This document shows positions 1 through 14,259 of a stretch of 64,000 nt of DNA, one piece after another. How positions within the stretch are numbered: the stretch's first letter is position 1; the number at the start of each line of letters is the position of its first letter. The position numbers were made by a program, and so were the translations under genes. The stretch is from Eulemur rufifrons (lineage: Eukaryota; Chordata; Mammalia; Primates; Lemuridae), in the NCBI RefSeq assembly GCF_041146395.1, contig NC_091000.1, positions 13,220,501-13,284,500 on the forward strand, in the 5' to 3' direction. The notes under the pieces were generated by a model, which was not told where the DNA came from, ran no database searches, and saw only the letters and a list, made by a program, of their open reading frames with translations.

Positions 1-536
1 AGGTATGAGATGTATGAGGGGCTTCCAAAAGAAGTGTCCTATATCTTAGAGTCATCAGGCTGTGTGTCATAGCGTAACAGTCTGACCTAACAGAAAAGCA
101 AAACGTAGGCACACCTTTGCTAAAGCGAGTAGGAATTCACCAAGCGGCCCCCTGCACCTGACCTTTCCCGGGGCACTGAGTGCCGGGCACATAAACATTT
201 GAGAGCACAATGAATGGCTGAATGAATGACTGAACGAATGATTGAATGAAGAGAAGTGGGAGACAGTAGTTTGCCAGATTATATGAAGCAATCACGGCAT
301 CAAGTGACGTTAGTATTTATTTAGGAGGACTGTAATTTATTTTGGGGAGCGCACAGCTCTGAAGAGGCCCAAACCCAGGCAGGGAGCTCTGGGGAGGGAC
401 GCCGTTACATGCAAGAAGAAGAAAATAGCCCTAAGTCCCTTGGCCAGGAGCGCAGGCCCGAGGTTAAAGCAAGCCCCGCCTGAGGCAGCGGGTCCCGTGC
501 GTGTCCCCAGGTCGGCCCCAGCCTAAGCCTTCGTGT
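1..536. other. Upstream flank of SLC25A4, no gene seen
   Basis: No convincing ORF. Positions 205-248 carry a degenerate (TGAA/TGAC)n run that looks like the tail of an old MIR/L2 element. GC content rises from about 360 toward the promoter. Confidence 0.5.
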
Positions 537-546
537 GCTATAAATA
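537..546 (+). promoter_or_regulatory. Upstream CTATAAATAC: decoy TATA or MEF2-like site
   Basis: A/T-rich motif alone in GC-rich sequence about 290 nt before the expected start site. It matches nine of ten positions of the MEF2 consensus, which would suit a muscle and heart gene, but it could be a secondary TATA box. Confidence 0.3.
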
Positions 547-736
547 CAGCGGCCCACATGCTGCTGCAGTGACACGGTGTTCCCGCTGCTCGCCGGGACA
601 GATAACATGAATTTGCCCTTTAAACGTCCCAAGCTGAAGCACAGCCCCCGGCCCACCCCTGCCTGCCGGAAGCGCCTTCGCCCCCGATGCCCTCTGCAGA
701 GGAGGCCCGGGGCGGGGTGTGCGGGCACCTGCCGGG

Positions 737-830
737 CCAATGCGCAGCGCGCGCGCCGGCCCGGGCCCGCCTCCTCTCGCGAGACGCCGCGCGGGGCATA
801 TAAGGAGGACTGCGGGCGAGGCGAGCGGCC
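737..830 (+). promoter_or_regulatory. SLC25A4 core promoter: CCAAT box, NRF1-like site, TATA box
   Basis: CCAAT lies at 737-741, directly followed by TGCGCAGCGC, which resembles an NRF1 (respiratory gene regulator) site. CATATAAGG at 797-805 is a good TATA box, placing initiation near 825-832. A TATA promoter is known for mammalian ANT1. The NRF1 assignment is inference from the motif only. Confidence 0.7.
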
Positions 831-904
831 CCTCCGCATCGCGCAGGGACGGGCACGGGGCGGGAGCGCGGCGCGGTGCAGGCTCTGTGCGTCCGGCTGT
901 CACC

Positions 905-4471
<3,567 letters not shown>

Positions 4472-4764
4472 TTGTAATTAAATCGCAAGTTCATTGGTGC
4501 GCAGTGAACTTGATCCATAAATTCACAGATCCATTGTGTGGTTTAATAGACAATTCCTAGGGGAAGTAAAAAGACAGATCTGGGATAGAACCAGACCAAA
4601 AGGAATACCTCAGAAAAAATGCTTCATTGAGTGTTCATTAAACCACAAATGTATTTTGTATTTATTTTACATTTAAATTCTCACAGCAAATAGAAAATAA
4701 CTTACCATACTTGTACAATTAACTAAAGAACTGATAATGAAGAAATAACTGAATTTGAAACACC

Positions 4765-4770
4765 AATAAA
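4765..4770 (+). terminator. SLC25A4: SLC25A4 polyadenylation signal AATAAA
   Basis: First canonical AATAAA after the stop codon (about 295 nt downstream), followed within 30 nt by a T-rich stretch (ctattttgttgaac). This predicts a short 3' UTR at 4472 to about 4790. Confidence 0.8.
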
Positions 4771-5222
4771 GACCACTTAATGCACATTCTCTATTTTGTT
4801 GAACTCTCATTGACTGCTAAATGCATCAAAAAGACCATAAATGCATATTTTCTTTTTTAAATTTTCTTTTCCTGGGGTGTATCCTTCAGATTTTTATTTT
4901 CTTCTTTATTTTTTCATAAATGCATATTTCCTAGCATGACTCATTTATCAGTCAGTGTCTAAGCTTCTAAATGTCTGGTATTATACTCATTATGTATTAT
5001 ATGAGTACCTACAATGGTTAACGTTCTGATTTTCTCTTTTTTTTTCCTCCCTCCCTTTCCCTAGCCACCCGCTAGAGTTCTGATTTTCAAACTTAGGTTA
5101 TATACTCTCTTTATCTTACCTCACCCAGTGTTGCTATAGGCTTGAAAGTGGTAACATGGAATGTGGCTTCCATAGATCGCACCTTATGTTATGCACTTTC
5201 ATGGCGTCTTTAAGAACTCTGA

Positions 5223-5463
5223 GGCTGGGCGGTGGCTCTCGCCTGTAATCTAGCACTCTGGGAGGGTGAGGTGGGAGGATCACTTGAGGTCAAGAGTTCG
5301 AGACCAGTCTGAGCAAGAGCAAGACCCTGCCTCCACTAAAGATAGAAAATACTAGCAGGGCGTGAGGCGGAGGCAGGAGGAACACCTAACTGTGGTGAGC
5401 TATGATGATGCCACTGCACTCCAGCCTAAGTGCAGAGACTCTCTCTCAAAAAAAAAAAAAAAA
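5223..5463 (+). repeat. Alu SINE, internally deleted
   Basis: Starts ggctgggcggtggctc, has the strepsirrhine left-arm form ctagcactctgggagg and gagcaagagcaagaccctg, a shortened right arm, and a poly-A tail. Confidence 0.9.
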
Positions 5464-5599
5464 GAATTCTGAAATTCTGCTAAAAGCTTTAGTTTCAAGA
5501 ATTTTGCATGATTAGTACTCTGTTTTAGTCCTCTTAGAGAATTGTGATACCTAGAATTTTATGAAAGTGGACAGTGTTCACTGAAAATCAGTTTACTTC

Positions 5600-5942
5600 A
5601 GGCTGCCGTAACAAAGTGCCATACACTGGCTGGCTTGTAAGCAACAGACACTTATTTCTTACAGTTCTGTTGGCTGGAGGTCCAAAATTAAGGTGCCACC
5701 GGGGTCAGGTTCTGGTAAGGGCGCTCTTCCGGGTGTACACTACTGACTTCTTGTATCCGCACATGGTGGGAAGAGAGTGAGAGGTCTCTGGGTCCCTTTG
5801 AGCGGGGCACTAATCCCATCCATGAGGGTTCCACCCTCATGACCTAATCACCTTCCAAAGGCCCCACCTCCAATACCACCACAGTGAGGGCTAGGATTTC
5901 AACATACGAATTTTGGGGGGACACAAAGATTAAGACCATAAC
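5600..5942 (-). repeat. MaLR LTR, MLT1/MST type
   Basis: Reads antisense: aggctgccgtaacaaagtgcc, a cttatttcttacagttctg block, then cctaatcaccttccaaagg and a terminal gaccataaca, i.e. TGTTATGGTC on the minus strand. Ancient mammalian LTR with no coding content. Confidence 0.75.
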
Positions 5943-7639
5943 ATCAGTTATGAAGCCAGTATTTAATACCTATTAGGCTCTGTGGAAGACACTAAAAAAC
6001 AAAAACCTGCCCTGAAAGAAGCTTAAATGGGGAGAGGGTGAAATGTTAAATGAATTAATGAGAAATAGGAGGAGGGAAATGAAATGGGGGGAGTGGTAGG
6101 AGATGGACTTGGAAAGAAAGAAAATAACTAGCCTTAGATGCATGGGTATATAAAGTATCTGCCAGTACTTTTCTGTAACAATTCATCAAGACCCTGAAAG
6201 TCAGTTTGGGATTTGCCTCTCAGAGATTCGTGAACAAGAGGAAAATATTTAAAATTCCAAGTTGGAAATTAAGTACTTTTGGACTAGGAAAGGCAAACAG
6301 TTGATAGAGTCCTGACTTGTGACTGATCTGGAGGAAACAGGTCCCTCTATCCTAGGCAAAGCTTGGAAGGCAGGCAGATGGCTTTTGTGTTTTCCAACAG
6401 GTGTTTGGGGATCAGGGTCTCTGTACCTTCTGTTCTTTACCCTCCTTCCTAAACTCTACCCACTCCTGCCTCCCCAGGACAAAATTGGCTGCAGTGCTTT
6501 TACCACAATAATCCAGATCTGGGTTTTACCAAATCCAAGGTTACATCTAACCTTCCCTAGCACATTTCTGGGCTGATGGAAAAGGCCAAAGGGCTACAAA
6601 GAAGGTCTCTCTCAATCCTGTCTCCTCAAGGCCAGGTGACCAACGTGTGCTGCTGGAGGCCTCCTGGGTACATCATCCTCATGTTGCTTTTCATTCTAAG
6701 GATGATATGAATGATCCAAATTCTGTTGCGAACAGAAAATTAAAGCAGGGCAGGCTAGTAGGACACACACTTTTGTGGAGCATATCTAAAAGCAGGGCCA
6801 GCCCTTTCAGGATTTTCAAAGCTAAGAGTTTAGGGGGAGGGGGAGGAATGGACAGCAATGAACAGTGAGTCCTCCCAGCCCAACCAAGAACCACCATTGT
6901 TTTCTAGCTTTAACTGTCCTCCCTGGCATGGAATGGGGAGGGGAGAAAAGGAATTGACATTTATGAAATAGTGCACATTGTCTACATTCTGCCTGTTGTC
7001 GGCCTTCCCCCAGCCTGCTAAGGCTACCTCTGGTGCTCTTTGTCCCAAGAGCCCTGCTGAGTCAGTTTGTCACTACAGCTACTTCATTCACCAGGAATTC
7101 CTAGAACACCAAGCCTCTGGTAGAATGTCAACTGGCGAGGCAGTGGGCAGGACTTCCCTCACCGTCCCATCCTCGTGATCCTCACACCACACCACCACCA
7201 TGCAAAACTGTGTGATGCCTGAAGGCCTGAAAAAGTGCTTGAAAGCCTGGTTTACGTGAAGGTGACAACTTGGACTAGAGTGTCAGAGTCTTGGGTACCC
7301 CCCTGCCCCGGGAATTGCTCACCAGCCCCCTTTCCCACACAGCCCGCTCTTCTCACTACCAACATCCCAGTCATCCTTTAGGTATTCTCCCCTAAGCCTC
7401 ACCTATAGGCCTATCTTTTGGGGCCTACTTTATATTTTAAATGTATGAGAAAAATTATGGAGGATGATACAAATGGAGTGAGCCCATAATGGTAATAATT
7501 GGACTTTAAAAAAAAAAACAAACTTGTCTAAATTATTTGTGTTGAAATCCCAAGTAACTGGCTATCTGCTCCCATTCTATTTTACCCTGTAAAAAATGTG
7601 GCATAACTTGTGTTGACGCAATGTTGACTACACACCTAC
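5943..7639. other. Intergenic stretch, nothing identified
   Basis: Mixed-composition unique sequence downstream of SLC25A4. Open frames are short, overlap on both strands, and match no family I know. Confidence 0.5.
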
Positions 7640-7765
7640 GAGGCGCAAGGCTACAGGGAATGTGAGCTCTACAAGGATAGCTGATCTTTTTCACAGAATA
7701 TGCCTGGAACCAAGAAGAGTGCCTGGAACATAGAAAGTGTTTAGTAATTATTTGTCGAATACAAG
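7640..7765 (+). repeat. L2 3'-end fragment
   Basis: gagctctacaaggatagc, gaatatgcctggaacc, agtgcctggaacatagaaa and tttgtcgaata follow the order of the L2 end consensus. Confidence 0.55.
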
Positions 7766-7816
7766 AAGGGATGACCCTGAAAATAAATACGTCTATTATG
7801 TATCAATAAATAGTCA

Positions 7817-8142
<326 letters not shown>

Positions 8143-8428
8143 GAATAAGTAGAGAAAGGTGCATCTAAAAAGCACAGAGAACCTAGAGAAAATTTGGGAA
8201 AAGGGTTTCACCAGTTTAGGTGAAATCTTGAACATGTGAAGAGCACGGTGGCTGTCCAACAAGCTTGCTGGGGTTGTATAACATTGTAACATAATGGATA
8301 ATGGATAAAAATTTATGGCTGCCTGAATTCCAAGTTTCAAGATCATAAATAAAATTTGACAAAGTCTACCAGGCCATAAATTCCTCTTTACTTGCTTCTC
8401 TGCTCCTCCTGAATATCATGATAAAGTA

Positions 8429-9215
8429 TAGTTGATCTCATTATTCACGGATTCCACGTTTGCACACTGGCCTCATTGCTGAAATTTATTTGTAATCCCT
8501 TTGAGGTCCTTCTCGGATACACACAGAGCAGTAAAAAACTCAAGTTGTCAGATGCACACGTTTCCAGCTGAGGTGGAACAAGACAACACTCTACCTTTTT
8601 GTTTCACTTCTCATACTGTAAACAAGTGTCTTTTTCATAATCTATTTAGTGCCACAGTAATTCTGCTGTTTAAAATGAGCTGGGCATGGTGGCCCATGCC
8701 TATAGTGCCAGCTACTCACGGAGCTGAGGCAGGAGACTTGCTTGACCCCAGGAGTTCGAGGCTGTCTGCTGATCGTGTGTGTTAATAGCCACTGCACTCC
8801 AGCCTGGGCAACACAGTGAGACCCCACTTCTAAAGAATAAAATAAAAATAACATGGACTTCAGCATGGTACTGAAGTGCTGTCCAAGGTTTCTAAGCACA
8901 AAAGGCTAAGATGTGCCTTATGAAGAAAATATGTGTTAGATAACCTTCTTTTAGGCATGAGTTATAGTTAGTTCCTATAGTTATATCTAGTGTTGTTGGC
9001 CATGAGGTAAATTTTAATGAATCAAGATTATATATTCAATAAGGTGTCTTTAAACACAAACACATAAAACAAGATTATGTGCGATTGTTGTGACCAAAGG
9101 TTCCTGGGAACCTAACCTCGTTATTTCCTCTAGGAGCAGTGGTTAGGTATTTGTTAATTTAGTGTTTGTCTTGACTCTATAGTACATAACTATTACAAAT
9201 AATGAGAATCAACCA
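8429..9215. mobile_element. pogo/Tigger-type DNA transposon, split by an Alu monomer
   Basis: The left end GTTGATCTCATTATTCACG is matched by the inverted right end (GTTGATTCTCATTATTTG on the opposite strand), with TA dinucleotides next to both ends. The interior agrees with remembered Tigger-class consensus (gtgtctttaaacacaaacac, tttcctctaggagcagtgg). No transposase frame survives. An Alu monomer sits at 8677-8852. Confidence 0.7.
8677..8852 (+). repeat. Alu monomer (right-arm/FLAM-like) inside the Tigger-type element
   Basis: gctgggcatggtggcccatg through actccagcctgggcaac to an A-rich tail; only one arm is present. Confidence 0.85.
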
Positions 9216-9872
9216 TATTACAATTTTTAAAGTTATAAACATTATAGTAAGATTACCTGTAACATGTCTCATGTAAAACATTCTGTTTATGACTTTTGTA
9301 TTCTACGTATTCAATTTTAATTTTCATAGCCCTTTAATGGGGCATCTTTAAACATTTTATTGTAGTTTAGTTTTGCCATTTTTTACAATCATTGACAAGT
9401 CACACATACTGAGTGACACACTATGGTTTCACATTGGCCTGAAAGCTGTGGCAGATGCAAAAGCACGAGATGGTCCTTGCTCTCAAGGAATTTCTTTTAT
9501 TTGGGCAGTAACACACAGACTAAAGTCAATACATGAGACAACATGATTTAAGGACCAAACCACATACGTTACAATCTTAAGCCAGTGTTTCCTCAGCTTT
9601 TCCTAGCTAAAAGCTTATTTTAGTAATCCAGATACGATGTGATAGAGGCATTGATTAGAATGACGGCAGTGAAAATGAGAGCTGGGTTGTATTCTGAAGA
9701 ACGGACAAGACATGATAAAGACATTAAAGAAAAATGTTAATCAAAGAGAATGCCAAGGTTTTATGCCTTCACATTTGGGAAAAAAAACCAAAAAACAAAA
9801 CATTGCCCTGATGGCAACTGAAGTCAAGAGGCAACACCTGGGAAAAAAACAGTGCCTTCCATTTGGGATGTA

Positions 9873-10225
9873 CAGGTTGACCATCCCTGATCCAAAAATC
9901 CAAACTCTGAAATGGTTTAAAATCCAAAACTTTGTGAGTGCTGACATGACACCACAAGTGGAAAAATTCTACACCTGACCTCGTGTGATGGGTCAGGGTC
10001 AACACTTCTGTTTCATGCACAAAATTATTAAAAATATTGTATATAAAATCACTATCAGGCTATGTGTGTAAGTTATATATAAAACATAAATGAATTTTGT
10101 GTTTAGACTTGGGTCCCACCCTCAAGATATCTTGGTATGTGTATGTAAGTAGTCCCACATCTGAAAATATCCGAAATTCAAATCACTTCCAGCCCAAAGC
10201 ATTTTAGATAAGGGATACTCAACTT
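9873..10225. mobile_element. Tigger-type MITE with inverted ends
   Basis: Begins CAGGTTGACCATCCCTGATCC and ends gataagggatactcaactt, which are inverted copies, flanked by TA on each side. The interior gacttgggtcccaccctcaa and catgcacaaaattattaaaa matches the widespread primate element of this kind. Non-autonomous and about 350 bp. Confidence 0.75.
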
Positions 10226-10259
10226 TAAATGACTTTGAAATAACAGCAGATACATCCGG

Positions 10260-11840
10260 GAGGAATCCTAAAAGTAAAGGACTATGTAAAGAATAGCAGC
10301 TTAGAGACAGAAATGTGGAAACCCTTTTCAGTGTAGTATTCTGGTGAGTGGGCCTTAAGAATCAGTAAAATGAGTGAGATGCAACAGCAGAGAAGATGCA
10401 GAGACAGCCTTGAAGAAGAGGCGTCACTGGGGCTGAATGCCAGGTGCTGCTGGGAGTCAGCAGAGGCAAGAGCCAGACAGTGAAGAATTGCAGACATCTA
10501 TGTCACCCAAGTAAAGAGGAAGATTATTTCAAAGAGGGTCAATACTGCCAGAGAGGTTAAAGAATGACATGGAGAGAGAAAACAGTTTAGGGATTTGGCA
10601 AGGAGGGAGCCATTGGCACCTTGAACACATACAGTAGGCAGTGATGAGGTGAGCCGGGGTTTGGAGAGGCGAGGAGGGGGCAGAAGGGGCAATGTACTTA
10701 CATGTGCTGGGCACTACTGCAGGGCAGGGCAGCAAGTCAGGCGCTGGAGCCACAAACGCTGACCCGCCCCTCCCACTGAGGAGCAGTCTAACCGAGGACA
10801 ACTGCAGTCTAGTGCAGTAACGTACAGAGTACAGTGAGTCCCATAGCAGAGGGACGGCGACGGAAAGCCAAGTGATCAGTTAATGAGTGTATGTGGTGGA
10901 TGGTGCAGGAACATGTCCGAAAAGGATTCACTCTTTAGGCTTCGAGGCAAATGCGCCAGGCTAGACAGAGGTGGAAGGGAGCACAGGCAGTGGGACCAGC
11001 ATGCACAAAGAAAAAGATGAAACATCCTACTCAATTGAGGGGAAAAATAAAGCATAGAAGGATGGTAGCTAGAAGGTCAGTTAGGTACGGGGAACTTCCC
11101 CCTCCAATCAGGAGAGACTGACAGGCATCTGGAGAGAACCGTGAGGGTGAAGGGGGTGGGGAGTGTGGGCAGGGCTGCTGTGGCTGACCTGTCACTTCTT
11201 CCACCCTCTGAATACTTACCCTGGGGTGGGCCCAGAGGATACAGTCACAGAAACATGACTCTGCCCTTAAGGAAGCTGAGATTAAGGCAGGCCTCCCGGG
11301 GCGCTGTCTGATAATGAACGGCAGCAGTCAGCATACCCGGCACACAGTAGGCGCGACCTCAGCATTACAAAAAGCACAGGGGCTGGGATACTGACGTTCT
11401 GTGTAGTCATTCGAAGTAGTTCTGAAAGAGATCTGTGGGAAGTGATAGCAGGTTAGACTATGTAGTAAAGTGCTCAGCGTGCTCTGAAGGACTTTTGATT
11501 TCATACAGCAACCTATGGAGAGACACTGACATTGTCAAGCAGGATGTGACATGACTGAATTTCCATTTTAACACTTTGGCAGTAGTAGGAGAACGGACTG
11601 AGGGGCAAGGAGACAAATGGAGGTGAGGAATGGTTATGGCCCCAGACAAAGCAGTAGCAACAGGATAATGTCAAGGCTATTTGTGGGGCTCAGAGTGGGT
11701 TTAAAAAGGGGAGAGTGAGTGGGACGGAAGAGGCCAGGATCATGCTCAGGCTTCTGCCACCGGTGGGAACTAGACGAAAAGGATCATGTTAATCACGGCT
11801 TCCAACCCTGGCGGGGACATGGTGAGGAAAGAGACTGGGG
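10260..11840 (-). repeat. Region with L2-like antisense fragments, no gene
   Basis: Diffuse G/A-rich sequence carrying phrases common to antisense L2 (for example cagcaacctatggagagac, gtgacatgactgaatttcc, ggcagtagtaggagaacgg). Boundaries cannot be set by eye and some of it may be unique. Confidence 0.35.
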
Positions 11841-11955
11841 TGGGGAGAGCTACTTCATGAGATGACTGCCCAAACACCTTCAGATTCAAGATTAACACAA
11901 CTCATTTGGCAGAGTTTCATGGTAACATCTAAAAATTATCTTTAAAATAAAATAC

Positions 11956-12097
11956 CTGCCTGGCGTGGTGGCTGGTGCCTGTAGTCCTAGCTACTAGGGA
12001 GACTGAGCTGGGAGGACAGCGTGAACTATGATAGCCACTGTACTCCAGCCTAGAAAACACAGTAAGACTCTGCCTCTAAAAAACAAAACAAAAAAAT
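11956..12097 (+). repeat. Alu monomer (FLAM-like)
   Basis: ctggcgtggtggctggtgcc through gtactccagcctagaaaac with an A/AC-rich tail; single arm only. Confidence 0.85.
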
Positions 12098-12644
12098 CAG
12101 TGTATCCATAGGATCTATTTAGGATTTCTGTATTGGTGGACTAGGTAATGTGAACCAATGCTCTCAGAAAATATTAGGAAAAGGCGTTCAAAACAAAATA
12201 AAAATCTTCTTGAAGGCCACTGAGGAGCTAACAAAGCATGGAAAATTATAGGGACAAGATTTGAAAGACAAAGACCCAGAGAAGTGAATCTGGCATTTGG
12301 GGCCAATATTCCCCATGGGGTGCCTGCCAATTGCGGAAAAGATGGCTGGAAGGCTGAGGAACTGGACAGAGATTTTGAAAGGCTCTCAGACAGGTACAAA
12401 ACTGGAATCCAGGGCCTGCCAAGAAAGGGGAACCCTAGGGAGCCCCCAGGTTTGGATTAGAACCCTGCAGGGCTACACTCTAGCATCAGGGTGAACTGGA
12501 AATAGTTTGGCACTTGCAGTTATTGGTGTCATCCTTCAGATCATCTCAAATCCTATGACCAGATTAAAGTGATCTGTGATCACAAGCAACCCTGCTGCCT
12601 ACCAGAAGCAAATCTTATCTGGAAGAAACTATTATTCAGAGCAG
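12098..12644. other. Intergenic, nothing identified
   Basis: No repeat family or gene recognised. Confidence 0.4.
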
Positions 12645-12870
12645 GGATCAACGAACTTTTTCTCTGTAAGACCAGACAGTAAATATTTTAGGATTTGCTG
12701 GCCAGACGGTCTTTGACACAACTACACAGCTGTCACATTGTACAAGTGGCCCTGGACAAGACATAAAGGCATGAGTGTGGCTGGGTTCCATAAAACTTAA
12801 CCACAGATGCTGAAATTTGAATTTCAATGTAATTTTCACATATGACAAAACATTATTCTTTGGCTTTTTA
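12645..12870 (+). mobile_element. hAT (Charlie-group) DNA transposon fragment
   Basis: gggatcaacgaactttttc, cagtaaatattttaggattt, ccagacggtctttgacac and gtgtggctgggttccataaa follow the well-known MER consensus of the hAT class in order. No coding capacity. Confidence 0.7.
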
Positions 12871-12989
12871 TACCTTAGAGCTTTAAGTTTTTTTTGACAA
12901 TTTTTCATATAGCAACACAACTGTAACTTTAAAACATTCTATTAAAAATATATTCTAAAGACCCTGTGGGTTAAAAAGTGGAAGTCAAA

Positions 12990-14140
12990 ATGGACATTTG
13001 AAAAGATTTTGAACTTAACGAAAATAAAAATGCCATATTATCAAAACTTATTGGAAACAACTAAAGCTATGCTTAGAAGAAATGTACAGCCTTCAATGAA
13101 GCTATTACAAATGAAGAAAGGCTGAAAAATCAGTGAACTACACATCTGTTTTAAGATGTTAGAAAAATGATAGTAAATTATATCCAAAGAAGGAAGCTGA
13201 GAGGCAATAATTAAAGTAACAGAATTAGTGAGAAAGAGACAATCAAAAATGCTAGGTGGACTGCATATAAATGATAGGTAAAACTTCTAGAATGTAGCAG
13301 AGTATCTTTATGCCCTTGGGAAAAGGAAAATTGTATAAATTCCAACATTAAAAATAGTACTGGCCATAAAAAATTGATAAACTAAAGTAAAATTAATAAT
13401 TTCTTCAGAGACACCATTTATAGTGAAGAGGCAGGCCAGATTTAAAGAAAATATTGCCAACAAACATGAAAGGGTTCAGTCTAATTATTAGTCAGAATAA
13501 TGCAATTAAAATCATGAAATCATTATATATCCACCTGAATGGTTAAACTTTAAAAAAATGACTGAATAAATATTGATGAGGACATGGAGCAATAAAAACT
13601 AACACACTAACTCTGGACAACTCTGGCATTATCTATTAAACACAAGCACGCTCCCAGCAACCCCACTCCTAGGTACATGCCCAACCAAAATGCAAGCACA
13701 GGTCAACCAAGGCACATCTACAAAAATCTTCATGTGAGCATTTGTAATAGTCAAAACCTGAAAGCCCATCAACTACAGAATAGAAAAATAAATTATGGTA
13801 TAATCAAGCACTAGAATACCATACAAAAATGAAAATTATAGCTACATGCAACATAAAAGAATCTCACAAATACGTTGAGCAAAAAGAGTCATACATAAAA
13901 GAGTATAATTCCATTTATATGAATTGCCTCAAAACCAGGCAAAACTGCACTGAAGTGTTAAGAGAGTAGTTACCTTTTTTGCAGGGAGAGGGAGCTTGTG
14001 AATTGTGGCATTATTCCTAGTCTTGATCTGGGTATTAATAGTAGACCCAGATGTCTGCTTTGTGGTGATTTATGAGTTGTACATTTATGTTTTGTACCCT
14101 TTTCTGTATTTCTGTAATACAGTTAACAAAAACCAAAAAT
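12990..14140 (+). repeat. Ancient L1 fragment (ORF2 part and 3' end)
   Basis: aaaacttattggaaacaact and ctatgcttagaagaaatg correspond to the reverse-transcriptase region. Later accccactcctaggtacatg and caaaacctgaaagcccatc match the L1 ORF2 end, followed by a 3' UTR. Many stops and indels; a dead L1M/HAL1-age copy. Confidence 0.75.
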
Positions 14141-14259
14141 CTATGAAATGTCATTTTCTTGTGGATATTCACCTAAAAGACTAAGCCTCTCTCACATCCC
14201 CAAAAATATAATTTAAAATGAAATCTCTCAAGGTAATGGTAGAATTCGGTTTTTCTAGT

